Below, one piece after another: positions 9,199-18,219 of a stretch of DNA of 64,000 nucleotides. How positions within the stretch are numbered: position 1 is the first letter of the stretch; each line of letters starts with the position of its first letter. Origin of the DNA: Variovorax paradoxus (GTDB lineage Bacteria; Pseudomonadota; Gammaproteobacteria; Burkholderiales; Burkholderiaceae_C); NCBI RefSeq assembly GCF_029919115.1, contig NZ_CP123990.1, forward strand, positions 1,054,001-1,118,000. The letters run 5' to 3'. The notes beneath the pieces were generated by a model that saw nothing but the letters and a program-made list of their open reading frames with translations, had not been told where the DNA came from and did no database searches. A program made the translations under genes and the position numbers.

Positions 9199-10980
9199 CT
9201 ACTTCTTGCCGGCGTCCCGGTCGAGCTGTTCCTGCATGGCCTTCATCGGGTCTTCTTCCGCTGCAGGCGTTTCGGCGCCGGCCGGTGCCGAGGCGCCGGC
9301 CTCGGGCTCGGGGGCGGGCTGTGAATCGTCCTTCGGCATGTTGGCCTGCATCTCGGCGCCGATCTTGTCGAGGTCGACCGCTACCTCCTTGTCGAGCCCG
9401 CTCGAGACGATGGCCGGGAACGCGATGATCAGGCCGACCATGATGATCTGGATGAGCACGAACGGCACGGCTCCCCAGTAGATCTGCATGGTGGTGACGG
9501 GTTCGATGCGTTCGTTGGTGACCTTGTCGTTGTAGGCCTTCGTGGGCGCCACGCTGCGCAGGTAGAACAGCGCAAAGCCGAAAGGCGGATGCATGAACGA
9601 GGTCTGCATGTTCACAGCCAGCAGCACGCCGAACCAGATCAGGTCGATGCCCAGCTTGTGCGCCACGGGGGCCAGCAGCGGCACGACGATGAAAGAGAGC
9701 TCGAAGAAGTCGAGGAAGAACGCCAGGAAGAAGATCAGCACGTTCACCAGGATCAGGAAGCCGAGCTGGCCGCCTGGCATGCCGGTGAGCAGGTGCTCGA
9801 CCCAGCGCGGCCCGTCTACGCCCTGGAACACCAGGCTGAAGATGGTCGAGCCGATCAGGATGAACACCACGAAGCACGACAGCTTGGTGGTGGTGTTGAG
9901 CGCCTGCTTGAGGAGGCTCATGCTGAGCCGGCCGCGCACCATGGCCATGATGAAGGCGCCGAGCGCGCCCATGGCACCGCCTTCGGTAGGGGTGGCCACG
10001 CCAAGGAAAATCGTGCCCAGCACCAGGAAGATGAGCAGCAGCGGCGGGATCAGCACGAAAGTCACGCGTTCGGCAATGCGCGACAGCAGGCGCAGCCGTA
10101 GCAGGCGATTGGCCACCGCGATCAAAAAGGCCAGCATCACGCCGACGCACATCGACACGACGATGGTTTCATCGGTGGCTACGCTGGTCACGGGCTGGCC
10201 GGTCCACCAGGTGTGGACGTCTGCAATGTGCTTGGCGAAGAACACGGCCGCCGCAGTGGCAAGGGCGGTCAGCACCAGCAGCGAGGGCAGGCCGCTGCTA
10301 CCGCTCGGCTCGCGGAAGGTGCGTGCTTCGAGCGGCAGGGCCGGAACCCACTTGGGCTTGAAGATGGCCAGCAGGATCACGTAGCCCGCGTACATGGCGG
10401 TCAGCATGAAGCCCGGCACGAACGCGCCCTTGTACATGTCGCCCACGCTGCGGCCAAGCTGGTCGGCCATGATGATCAGCACCAGCGAAGGCGGAATGAT
10501 CTGCGCCAGCGTGCCCGAAGCCGCGATCACGCCCGACGCGATGCGCCGGTCGTAGCCGTAGCGCAGCATGATCGGCAGCGAGATCAGGCCCATCGAGATG
10601 ACCGAGGCCGCGACGACGCCGGTGGTGGCCGCAAGCAGCGCACCCACGAAGATCACCGCCAGCGCCAGGCCGCCGCGCACTGGGCCGAAGAGCTGTCCGA
10701 TCGAGTCGAGCAGGTCTTCGGCCATGCCGCTTCGCTCCAGGATCAGTCCCATGAGCGTGAAGAACGGAATGGCCAGCAGCGTGTCGTTCTGCATGATGCC
10801 GAACACCCGCAGCGGCAGCGCCTGCAGCAGCGCCTCGGGCAAGAGGCCGAGCTCCACGCCGACGAAGCCGAAGAAGAGGCCGCAGGCGCCGAGGCTGAAC
10901 GCCACCGGAAAGCCGAACAGCAGGAAGACGATCAGCCCCGCGAACATGATCGGGGCGAAGTTTTGCGTAATGAATTCCAT
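9199..10980 (-). CDS. TRAP transporter large permease, DctM family, extended form
   Basis: A 593-aa membrane protein, against about 430 aa for a usual DctM. The first half has the family landmarks LLFGFPVAFSLGACGLFFG, PFFTLMGLILERSGMAEDLL and ASGTLAQIIPPSLVLIIMAD, and the second has PTEGGAMGALGAF and FDFFELSFIVVPLL-like helices. The extra length comes from an insertion of about 100 residues near the middle with two or three additional hydrophobic segments, and from a C-terminal tail of about 70 residues rich in Ala, Pro and Glu ending DRDAGKK. Extended DctM proteins of this kind usually go with TakP-type receptors. It follows dctQ by 12 bases. Confidence 0.93.
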   Translation of the reverse strand: MEFITQNFAPIMFAGLIVFLLFGFPVAFSLGACGLFFGFVGVELGLLPEALLQALPLRVFGIMQNDTLLAIPFFTLMGLILERSGMAEDLLDSIGQLFGPVRGGLALAVIFVGALLAATTGVVAASVISMGLISLPIMLRYGYDRRIASGVIAASGTLAQIIPPSLVLIIMADQLGRSVGDMYKGAFVPGFMLTAMYAGYVILLAIFKPKWVPALPLEARTFREPSGSSGLPSLLVLTALATAAAVFFAKHIADVHTWWTGQPVTSVATDETIVVSMCVGVMLAFLIAVANRLLRLRLLSRIAERVTFVLIPPLLLIFLVLGTIFLGVATPTEGGAMGALGAFIMAMVRGRLSMSLLKQALNTTTKLSCFVVFILIGSTIFSLVFQGVDGPRWVEHLLTGMPGGQLGFLILVNVLIFFLAFFLDFFELSFIVVPLLAPVAHKLGIDLIWFGVLLAVNMQTSFMHPPFGFALFYLRSVAPTKAYNDKVTNERIEPVTTMQIYWGAVPFVLIQIIMVGLIIAFPAIVSSGLDKEVAVDLDKIGAEMQANMPKDDSQPAPEPEAGASAPAGAETPAAEEDPMKAMQEQLDRDAGKK

Positions 10981-10992
10981 GGGTGCTACCGC

Positions 10993-11589
10993 TCAGCCTT
11001 TGGCGTTGGATTCGGCGAGCCGGCGGATGGACTCCGCCAGTTCTTCTTCGGCGGTCTTTTCTTCCCGCTTCTGCGTGGGATCGCCGATGCGGCCCTGCAG
11101 GAACGCGATGCGCTTGATGAGTTCGGACCAGCCCTGGAGCATCAGCAGCGAGAAGCCCAGCGGGATCATGGCGTAGATCGGCCAGCGGATCAGCCCGCCG
11201 GCGTTGTTCGACATTTCGCCGGAGCGATAGCCCTGCAGGAAGAACGGAATGCCGTACCAGAGGATGGCCAGGCAAACCGGCGTAAGGAACAAGCTGAAGC
11301 CGATGATGTCGACCCAGATCTGGCCACGCTTGGACAGCCGGCTGAGGATCACGTCGATTTTCACGTGCTCCTGGTTCAGCAGCGTATAGCCCGCGGCAAT
11401 CAGGAAGGACGCGGCGAACAGGTACCACTGCACTTCGAGATAGGCGTTGGAGCTGACGTTGAACACCTTCCGAATCACGGCATTGACGCCGCTGATCACG
11501 GTGGACGCAAGGATGAGCCAGATCACGTACTTGCCGATCTGGCCGTTCAGCCAATCGACCGCGCGCGAAAATCTGAGCAGGAAATTCAT
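10993..11589 (-). CDS. TRAP transporter small permease, DctQ family
   Basis: A 198-aa protein with four predicted membrane helices, the expected topology of DctQ. It begins MNFLLRFSRAVDWLNGQIGK, contains the family segment WYLFAASFLIAAGYTLLNQEHVKIDV, and ends in a charged cytoplasmic tail (about 155-198). It links the receptor to the large permease. It is the first gene of the minus-strand pair; the 192-base gap up to the plus-strand EgtB-like gene should contain its promoter. Confidence 0.92.
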   Translation of the reverse strand: MNFLLRFSRAVDWLNGQIGKYVIWLILASTVISGVNAVIRKVFNVSSNAYLEVQWYLFAASFLIAAGYTLLNQEHVKIDVILSRLSKRGQIWVDIIGFSLFLTPVCLAILWYGIPFFLQGYRSGEMSNNAGGLIRWPIYAMIPLGFSLLMLQGWSELIKRIAFLQGRIGDPTQKREEKTAEEELAESIRRLAESNAKG

Positions 11590-11781
11590 GCTCTTCTCCA
11601 GAAGAATGGATGCTTGGATGCAGAAGCGGCCCGGACTCGGCCGGCGAGCGGCGGTCGGGGCTTTTGCGGACGCGCGATTTTATCGGCGCGGAAAGCCGTT
11701 TTCGGGCGCAGCCGGGCGGTGTATTCCCGTAGACGCGCTCGCCGTGCGCCGCGCTGGTGCCGCCGCTCGCCATAATGAAAC

Positions 11782-13071
11782 ATGCCATCGTCGCCGCCTT
11801 TGTTGCCCGCGGGCCTGCCGCACTCCATCGACTCGCCCGAGATGCGGCGCGCCGGCCGCGAACTGCTGTCGCTGGCCCTCATGGACGCGCGCAACCACAC
11901 GCTCCACCTGCTGTCGCTCTACGAAGAGGCGCTGGCTTCGCCCGATCTTGCAGTGCCGCCCACGGACGACGCGGGCGTGGTGCCGCCGGTGTGGCTGGCC
12001 GGGCACATCGGCTGGTTTGCCGAATGGTGGATTGGCCGCAACACGCAACGCGCGTTCGGCGCCGACTGCCCGGTGCGCCCAACGCGGCTGGCTGCCATCG
12101 ACCCCAACGCCGACGGCTGGTGGGACCCGGCCCAGGCCACGCGGCAGCAGCTCTGGTCGCCGGCCCTGCCGGACCTCGGCCAGACCAAGGCCTATCTGCT
12201 CGAAACACTGGAGAGCACGCTCGAGCTGCTGGAGCATGCGGCCGAGACCGATCCCGGCCTGTACTTCTACCGCCTTGCGCTTTTCCATGAAGACCTGCGC
12301 GGAGAACAGTTCATCGTCATGGCGCAAACGCTGGGGCTGCCTCTTGGGATCGAACAACTGCCGATTTCGGTCACGCGCGAGCCGTTGGTGCTGCCCGCCA
12401 CGCAGTGGGAGCTTGGCCTGCCCGAAGGCTGCGGGTTTGCCTTTGCGCAGGAGCAGGGCGCCTACCGCGTCGACGTGCCCGAATTCGAGATCGACGCACA
12501 GCCCGTGACCTGGAACCAGTTCATCGAGTTTGTCGACGAAGGCGGCTACGACCGCGAGGAACTCTGGCATCCGGAAGGCTGGCGCTGGCTGGCTGCGCAG
12601 GTTGAAGGACGCCGCGGGCCGCGGCATGTCGAGCAGATTGGCGCGGCCCGCCACGGCACCGGCGGCTCGGTATTGCAGCACCGTTTCGGTGCAACCGTGC
12701 GTGCGGCGGGCCACCACAGCGCGGTGCACCTGAGCTGGTGGGAGGCCGATGCCTGGGCGCGCTGGGCCGGCCGTCGCATCGCGACCGAGGTCGAATGGGA
12801 GATTGCCGCGCAGACGGCGGCCCGGCGTGGCTTTCGCTGGTCGGACGTGCATGAATGGACCGCGGGCACGCTGCGGCCATGGCCGGGTTTTTGGGCCGAT
12901 CCATGGAGCGGCGGCGGCGAGTTCGATCCGACCCCGGCATTCGGCAAGGCCCGCGTCCTGCGCGGTGCCTCGTTCGCGACCCGTGCGCGCCTGCGCTCCC
13001 CGCGGCGGCGCAGCTTCGCACTGCCGGGACGCGACGACGGTTTCTTCGGCTTCCGGACCTGCAGCCTCTGA
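11782..13071 (+). CDS. EgtB/SenA-family protein (DinB plus FGE-sulfatase domains) with altered metal motif
   Basis: A 429-aa protein with an N-terminal DinB-like helical domain (about 20-200) and a C-terminal formylglycine-enzyme/sulfatase-modifying domain (about 215-429, including WWEADAWARWAGRRIATEVE and HEWTAG). This is the layout of EgtB, OvoA and SenA, iron enzymes that join a sulfur or selenium donor to the imidazole of histidine betaine. The FHEDLRGEQ segment resembles the selenoneine synthase branch as I recall it, but senB and senC are not adjacent, nor is egtD. His75 is present in LAGHIGW, while the HxxxHxE motif reads H169-EDL-R173-G-E175, so one expected iron ligand is Arg. It may be inactive or do something else. 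Confidence 0.8.
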   Translation: MPSSPPLLPAGLPHSIDSPEMRRAGRELLSLALMDARNHTLHLLSLYEEALASPDLAVPPTDDAGVVPPVWLAGHIGWFAEWWIGRNTQRAFGADCPVRPTRLAAIDPNADGWWDPAQATRQQLWSPALPDLGQTKAYLLETLESTLELLEHAAETDPGLYFYRLALFHEDLRGEQFIVMAQTLGLPLGIEQLPISVTREPLVLPATQWELGLPEGCGFAFAQEQGAYRVDVPEFEIDAQPVTWNQFIEFVDEGGYDREELWHPEGWRWLAAQVEGRRGPRHVEQIGAARHGTGGSVLQHRFGATVRAAGHHSAVHLSWWEADAWARWAGRRIATEVEWEIAAQTAARRGFRWSDVHEWTAGTLRPWPGFWADPWSGGGEFDPTPAFGKARVLRGASFATRARLRSPRRRSFALPGRDDGFFGFRTCSL

Positions 13072-13105
13072 TTCGCCTCGGAGCCCTCGCGTAACTCGCG
13101 TCGCC

Positions 13106-14545
13106 TCAGTGGCCGCCGCCGTCCGAAGAAAGCGGTGGCGCCACTTCCTCCAGCGGCTTGCGCTCCGCATCGGCCGCATAGCGCAACGCCAGCAGTCCCG
13201 CAACGATGACCAGCGCGGCGCCAATGGCATAGCCCACCATCACGGCGCCGCGGCTGCCGGTTTCGATGAGAGCGCCGAACAGCACCGGCGCCACGAAGCC
13301 GCCGGCGCCCATGCCGATTGCGTAGAAGATGGCGATGGCCATGGCCCGCATCTCGAGCGGAAACACTTCGCTCACCGTCAGATAGGCCGAGCTGGCCGCG
13401 GCCGAGGCCAGGAAGAACACCGCCGACCAGCACAGCGCCTGGCTGCGTGCGTCGAGCCAGCCCATCATGAAGGCCCATCCGGTAAAGGCGAGCCCGACGC
13501 CGGCAAGCACGTAGGTCAGCGCAATCATCTTGCGGCGGCCGACACTGTCGAACAGCGGCCCCAGCAGCAGCGGCCCGAGCACATTGCCCAGCGCGAACGG
13601 AAAGATATAGAGCGCCACGTTGTCTTCGGCCACGCCGTAGAAGCGCGTGAGCACCAGCGCGTAGGTGAAGAAGATCGCGTTGTAGAAAAAGGCCTGCGAC
13701 ACCATCAGCGCCACCGCGACCACGCTGCGCTCGCGATACCGGCGCAGCAGCACATGCGCCACTTCGCGCATCGACGGACTGCGGTGGCGCCCGCCGGCGT
13801 AGGCCACGCGGCCTTCGGCTACCGGCAGCGGACCGTGCTGCGCCCGAACCTCGGCCTCGATGGCCTCGACGATGCGCAGCGCCTCGTCCGTGCGGCCATG
13901 CGCCATCAGCCAGCGCGGGCTTTCGGGCACGTTGCGCCTCACCAGCAGGATGGCCACGGCCAGCACCGCGCCCAGCGCAAAGCCGGCGCGCCAGCCCCAC
14001 ACCGGGCCGATCACGCGCGCATCGAGCAGCACCAGGCTGAGTGCGGCCCCAAGTGCCGCGCCAATCCAGAAACTGCCGTTGATGGCAAGGTTGACGCGGC
14101 CGCGCACGCGTGCCGGAATGAGCTCGTCGATGGCCGAGTTGATGGCCGCGTATTCGCCGCCGATGCCTAGGCCGGTGACAAAACGGCAGAGCGCAAAAAA
14201 AGCGAAATCCGGTGAGAACGCCGTGGCCAGCGTGCCCAGCGTGTAGACCACCAGCGTGACGAGAAAGAGTTTCTTGCGCCCGAGCCGGTCGGTAAGCCGG
14301 CCGAAGAGCAAGGCGCCGATGACCGCGCCCGCGATGTAGATCGAACCCGACCAGCCGATCTCGGCGGCGCTGAGGCCCAGCGTGTCGGGCCGCTCGAGCA
14401 CGGCGCCTATGGAGCCGACCAGCGTCACTTCGAGGCCGTCGAGCACCCAGGCCACGCCAAGCGCGATCACCACGCGCCAATGCCAGCGCGACCAGGGGAG
14501 GCGGTCGAGCCGGGCCGGAATGTCGCTATGCACAGCATCCGTCAT
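13106..14545 (-). CDS. MFS transporter, sugar porter/aromatic acid-like
   Basis: A 479-aa inner-membrane carrier with twelve predicted helices. The conserved loop between helices 2 and 3 reads GRLTDRLGRKKLFL, and the partner loop in the second half is DSVGRRKMIAL. The segment RFVTGLGIGGEYAAINS is typical of the organic acid and aromatic acid carriers of the sugar porter type. The ATG at 14545 is used; a GTG two codons earlier is possible. It converges with the EgtB-like gene at a 34-base gap without a clear terminator. Substrate unknown. Confidence 0.88.
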   Translation of the reverse strand: MTDAVHSDIPARLDRLPWSRWHWRVVIALGVAWVLDGLEVTLVGSIGAVLERPDTLGLSAAEIGWSGSIYIAGAVIGALLFGRLTDRLGRKKLFLVTLVVYTLGTLATAFSPDFAFFALCRFVTGLGIGGEYAAINSAIDELIPARVRGRVNLAINGSFWIGAALGAALSLVLLDARVIGPVWGWRAGFALGAVLAVAILLVRRNVPESPRWLMAHGRTDEALRIVEAIEAEVRAQHGPLPVAEGRVAYAGGRHRSPSMREVAHVLLRRYRERSVVAVALMVSQAFFYNAIFFTYALVLTRFYGVAEDNVALYIFPFALGNVLGPLLLGPLFDSVGRRKMIALTYVLAGVGLAFTGWAFMMGWLDARSQALCWSAVFFLASAAASSAYLTVSEVFPLEMRAMAIAIFYAIGMGAGGFVAPVLFGALIETGSRGAVMVGYAIGAALVIVAGLLALRYAADAERKPLEEVAPPLSSDGGGH

Positions 14546-14593
14546 GGGCACAACCTTAACTTATCGGCCCAGCGCGAAGCTCCGGCGGCAACT

Positions 14594-15700
14594 TCAGCGC
14601 TTGCGCGCCTTCTCCCGCTGGAAGGTCCACCAGGGGAGCAAGGCCCGGAGCGACTGCACCTCGCCGCTGCCCGCGGGCTCATAGCCGGGCAAGGTGCCAA
14701 GCAGGTGCTGCCAGCTTGCGCTCTGCAGCACATCCACCAGCGCCCGCATTGCGGGTTGCTCGAGTGCCGACTTCAAGCAGGCCAGGTGATACCGCTCATG
14801 CACCAGCGGCACAAAGCCGAGGCCTTCGGCATGGGCTGCCGACTCGACCCCGAGCCCTGCATCGGCCTGGCCCGACGCCACCGCGTGCGCCACGGCGGCA
14901 TGCGAGGTTTCGCAGCGTTCGTAGCCCGCGAGCGCGGCTGCACCGAGCCCGGCCTGCGAAAGCAGCTCATCCAGCAGCACGCGCGTGCCGGTGCCTATGG
15001 CGCGGTTGACGTAGCGTGCGCGCAGCCGTGCCGCATCCGCCAGCGAGCGCAGGCGCAGCGGATTGCCGGGCGCCACGATCAGGCCCTGCGTGCGCCGCGC
15101 AAAGCCGATGAGCTTGTGCTGCCCGGGCTTGAGCAGCGGCTGATACGTGCGCTGCGCGAGCGACCCCTGGGGCGGATGCTCCAGCGTGTGGAAGCCCGCC
15201 ATAACGCAGCGGCCCTGGTTGAGCGCGCGTATCGCGTCGACGCTGCCCGTGAAGTGAATATCGAGGTGCAGCTGGGCAGTGCCCGCTGCGTGGGTACGCA
15301 GCATTGCAAGCGCATCGTCGTGGCTTGCCTGCAGGCTCAGCACATGGGTGCGGTCGTCGAAGGCAAGGGCGAAGGCGCGCTCGAGTTCTGCGTGCAGCGC
15401 CTCGATCTGCGGCGCCAGGCGCGCCTGCGCCTGGCGTTCGGCCCACAGCAGCTTGTCGCCGAATTCGGAAAGCTGCGCGCGCCGGCCCTGCTCGCCCTGC
15501 ACCAGCGCATGGCCGAGCGTCTGTTCCCAGTGCTTGAGTTCGCCCCAGACATGGCGGTAAGACAGATCGAGCGCGCGCGCGGCGGCCGAGATGGAGCCAT
15601 GCTCGCGCACCGCCTGCAGCAGTTGCATCAGCGGATTGCGAATCTGCCGCGAACCGCTGCGGCGGGGACGGATCGCGTAGGAAAGGTCGATCTGTTGCAC
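14594..15700 (-). CDS. ModE-like HTH regulator with periplasmic-binding-protein-like sensor domain
   Basis: A 368-aa protein starting at a GTG. The first 110 residues match the ModE/LysR winged helix (MQLLQAVREHGSISAAARAL, then SYRHVWGELKHWE). The rest (about 130-350) resembles the PBP-like/MoeA-LysR ligand domain (PF12727 type), with GFHTLEHPPQG, IGTGTRVLLDELL and the segment SGQADAGLGVESAAH. Regulators of this type often respond to molybdate or tungstate, but that is family knowledge. It is 48 bases from the MFS gene in the same direction, so they may be co-transcribed. A tungstate importer lies 11 kb away and could be a target. Confidence 0.82.
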   Translation of the reverse strand: MQQIDLSYAIRPRRSGSRQIRNPLMQLLQAVREHGSISAAARALDLSYRHVWGELKHWEQTLGHALVQGEQGRRAQLSEFGDKLLWAERQAQARLAPQIEALHAELERAFALAFDDRTHVLSLQASHDDALAMLRTHAAGTAQLHLDIHFTGSVDAIRALNQGRCVMAGFHTLEHPPQGSLAQRTYQPLLKPGQHKLIGFARRTQGLIVAPGNPLRLRSLADAARLRARYVNRAIGTGTRVLLDELLSQAGLGAAALAGYERCETSHAAVAHAVASGQADAGLGVESAAHAEGLGFVPLVHERYHLACLKSALEQPAMRALVDVLQSASWQHLLGTLPGYEPAGSGEVQSLRALLPWWTFQREKARKR

Positions 15701-15773
15701 GGGCCTGACGGGAGGGAAATGAAGGCCGGCTCATTATGCAGAGCCGCCCATCGCCAACCGCCGCGGCCGCGCG

Positions 15774-17129
15774 CTAGTTCGTTTCGGCCAGCGCGTCGGC
15801 CAGTGCGTTGACCAGGCGGTCGATCTCGGCCTTCTCGGCAATGAAGGGCGGCGCAAGCTGGATCGTGTCGCCGCCGTAGCGCACGTAGAAGCCCTTCTTC
15901 CAGCAGTTCATCGCAATCTCGTACGGCCGGCGCGCCGGCTCGCCCGGCAGGGCAGCGATGGTGATGCCCGCAGCCAGGCCGTAGTTGCGTATGTCGGTGA
16001 CGTGCTTGCTGCCCTTGAGGCTGTGCACCGCATTCTCGAAATGCGGCGCAAGCGTTTTCACGCGGCCGATCATGTCTTCCTTTTGCAGCACGTCAAGCGC
16101 CGCAAGGCCGGCCGCGCAGGCCACCGGGTGCGCGCCGTAGGTGTAGCCGTGCGGAAACTCGAGCATGTAGTCGGGCCCGCCGGCTGCCATGAAGGTGTCG
16201 TAGATGTCCTTGCTGGCAATCACCGCGCCCATCGGCTGCGCGCCGTTGGTCACCTGCTTGGCAATGTTCATGATGTCGGGCGTCACACCGAAAGCCTCGG
16301 CACCCGTGAGCGCGCCGCAGCGGCCGAAACCGGTGATCACTTCATCGAAGATCAAGAGGATGTTGTTCGCGGTGCAGATGTCGCGCAGCCGCTTCAGGTA
16401 GCCCTTGGGCGGAATCACCACGCCGGCCGAGCCCGCGAAGGGCTCGACGATCACGGCCGCGATGTTCGATGCATCGTGCAGCGCGATCAGATCGAGCAGG
16501 CGGTCGGCCAGCTCGGCGCCGTTCTCGGCCATGCCGCGCGTGAAGGCATTGGCCGCAATCTGCGTGTGCGGCAGGTGGTCCGCTTCCACGCCCTGGCCGA
16601 ACAGCTTGCGGTTGGCCGCAATGCCGCCCACCGAAATGCCACCGAAGTTGACGCCGTGGTAGCCCTTTTCGCGGCCGATCAGGCGCGTCTTGCTGGCGAG
16701 GCCCTTGGTGCGCCAGTAGGCGCGCGCCATCTTCAGCGAGGTGTCGGCGGCTTCGGAGCCCGAGCCGGTGAAGAACACGTAGTCCAGTCCCGCGGGCGTG
16801 AGCTCCTTGATCTTGTTGGCGAGCTCGAAAGAGAGCGGATGGCCGAACTGGAACGCGGGCGAGTAGTCGAGCTTGGCGATCTGCCGGCTCACCGCCTCGG
16901 TGATCTCGGGGCGGCCATGGCCGAGGCCCGAGCACCACAAGCCCGAAAGGCCGTCGAAGATCTTGCGGCCGTCGCCATCGGTGAAGTAGGCGCCCTTGGC
17001 CTCCACGATCATGCGCGGATCGGCCTTGAAGTTGCGGTTGCCGGTGTAGGGCATCCAGTGCGCGTCGAGCCAGGCGGCGTCGGTACGCAGGGCGGGCGTC
17101 GGTTCAATGGCGGGCGTTGCAAGGGTCAT
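15774..17129 (-). CDS. Class III omega-aminotransferase (beta-alanine/omega-amino acid:pyruvate type)
   Basis: A 451-aa pyridoxal-phosphate enzyme. The cofactor lysine is Lys291 in MNIAKQVTNGAQPMG, the acidic motif FDEVITGFGR is at 261-270, and GSGSEAADTSLKMARAYW binds the phosphate. The N-terminal HWMPYTGNRNFKADPRM is typical of omega-amino acid:pyruvate aminotransferases, which move the terminal amino group of beta-alanine, GABA, polyamines or amines to pyruvate. Exact substrate unknown. It is divergent from the LysR gene at 17238, which probably controls it. Confidence 0.92.
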   Translation of the reverse strand: MTLATPAIEPTPALRTDAAWLDAHWMPYTGNRNFKADPRMIVEAKGAYFTDGDGRKIFDGLSGLWCSGLGHGRPEITEAVSRQIAKLDYSPAFQFGHPLSFELANKIKELTPAGLDYVFFTGSGSEAADTSLKMARAYWRTKGLASKTRLIGREKGYHGVNFGGISVGGIAANRKLFGQGVEADHLPHTQIAANAFTRGMAENGAELADRLLDLIALHDASNIAAVIVEPFAGSAGVVIPPKGYLKRLRDICTANNILLIFDEVITGFGRCGALTGAEAFGVTPDIMNIAKQVTNGAQPMGAVIASKDIYDTFMAAGGPDYMLEFPHGYTYGAHPVACAAGLAALDVLQKEDMIGRVKTLAPHFENAVHSLKGSKHVTDIRNYGLAAGITIAALPGEPARRPYEIAMNCWKKGFYVRYGGDTIQLAPPFIAEKAEIDRLVNALADALAETN

Positions 17130-17225
17130 GGCGCTTCCCGCGCAGGGCGGGCTCCGGAAGGGTGATGAGGTGTGCCGATTGTTGGCACGGCATTCAGTGT
17201 GGAGAATGGCGCAATATCAATGTTC

Positions 17226-17245
17226 ACTTGACATTTCATGCAAGT
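17226..17245. promoter_or_regulatory. Palindromic candidate LysR operator overlapping the regulator start
   Basis: ACTTG (17226-17230) and CAAGT (17241-17245) form an inverted repeat with a 10-base spacer. It spans the ATG of the LysR gene and lies about 100 bases from the divergent aminotransferase gene. LysR regulators bind dyads with arms around a spacer of about this size, often in the gap they share with a divergent target. Identification as the operator is inferred. Confidence 0.45.
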
Positions 17246-18194
17246 AAAAGCCAAAGCCCAAAACAGTGCACAAAGCACGCGCAACCGCGCCGTTCTAGGG
17301 CAGCTCAGCGACATGGACCTGCGGCTGCTCAAGGTGTTCAAGAGCGTGGTCGATTGCGGCGGCATGGCGGCGGCAGAGCTGGAGCTGAACATCGGCACAT
17401 CCACGGTGAGCCGGCATGTGAAAGACCTGGAAACGCGGCTCGGGTTGGTGCTGTGCCGGCGCGGCCGCGCCGGTTTCGCGCTCACGGCCGAGGGGCAGCG
17501 GGTGTACGACGAAACGCTGCGGCTGCTGGCCTCGGTCGACGCCTTTCGCGGCAGCATCGACGACATTCACAACCGCATGGGCGGGCAGCTGGAGGTGGCG
17601 GTGTTCGACAAGACGGCCACCAACCCGAAGGCGCGCATCGGCGAGGCCATTGCGCGCTTTACCGAGTTGGCGCCGGAGGTGAACCTGGCGGTGCATGTGG
17701 GCTCGATCAACGCGATCGAACAGGGCGTGCTGGAGGGCAATTTCCAGATCGGCATCATCCCGGCGCATCGCGCGTCGAAAAGCCTGGTGTACGCCGACCT
17801 ATTCGACGAGACCATGCTGCTTTACTGCGGCAAGGGACATCCGCTCTTCGACAGCAACAACGCAAAGCTCACATGGGCCAAGCTGCGGGAGCACCACTTC
17901 GCGGGCCTGGGTTACCACTCGCCGAATATGGAACTGAGCCACCGGGCCAAGCTCTCGCGCAAGGCGACGGGCTTCGACCAGGAGGCGATTGCGACGCTGA
18001 TTCTTTCGGGGCGTTTCCTCGGTTTTTTGCCTGACCACTACGCGCAGGTGTTCGAGGAGCGCGGGCTCATGAAGCCTGTGCTGCCGGCTCGGTTCAACTA
18101 CGCGTGCCGGTTCGTGAGCTTGCTGCGGCGGTCGCCCAAGCCTTCGCGGGCTGTGCTGGCGTTTCAAGACTGCTTGGAGAAGGCGCACGCCTGA
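17238..18194 (+). CDS. LysR-family transcriptional regulator
   Basis: A 318-aa regulator. The winged helix-turn-helix is at about 26-85 (LRLLKVFKSVVDCGGMAAAE, then IGTSTVSRHVKDLETRLG), followed by an effector-binding domain of two alpha/beta lobes (about 110-310). It lies back to back with the omega-aminotransferase gene, the standard arrangement for a LysR activator and its target. The N-terminus has about 25 extra residues before the helix-turn-helix, so an internal start at a later Met (SDMDLRLL) is possible. Confidence 0.92.
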   Translation: MQVKAKAQNSAQSTRNRAVLGQLSDMDLRLLKVFKSVVDCGGMAAAELELNIGTSTVSRHVKDLETRLGLVLCRRGRAGFALTAEGQRVYDETLRLLASVDAFRGSIDDIHNRMGGQLEVAVFDKTATNPKARIGEAIARFTELAPEVNLAVHVGSINAIEQGVLEGNFQIGIIPAHRASKSLVYADLFDETMLLYCGKGHPLFDSNNAKLTWAKLREHHFAGLGYHSPNMELSHRAKLSRKATGFDQEAIATLILSGRFLGFLPDHYAQVFEERGLMKPVLPARFNYACRFVSLLRRSPKPSRAVLAFQDCLEKAHA

Positions 18195-18219
18195 ATTCGG
18201 GGGGGCGCACCCGCCGACG

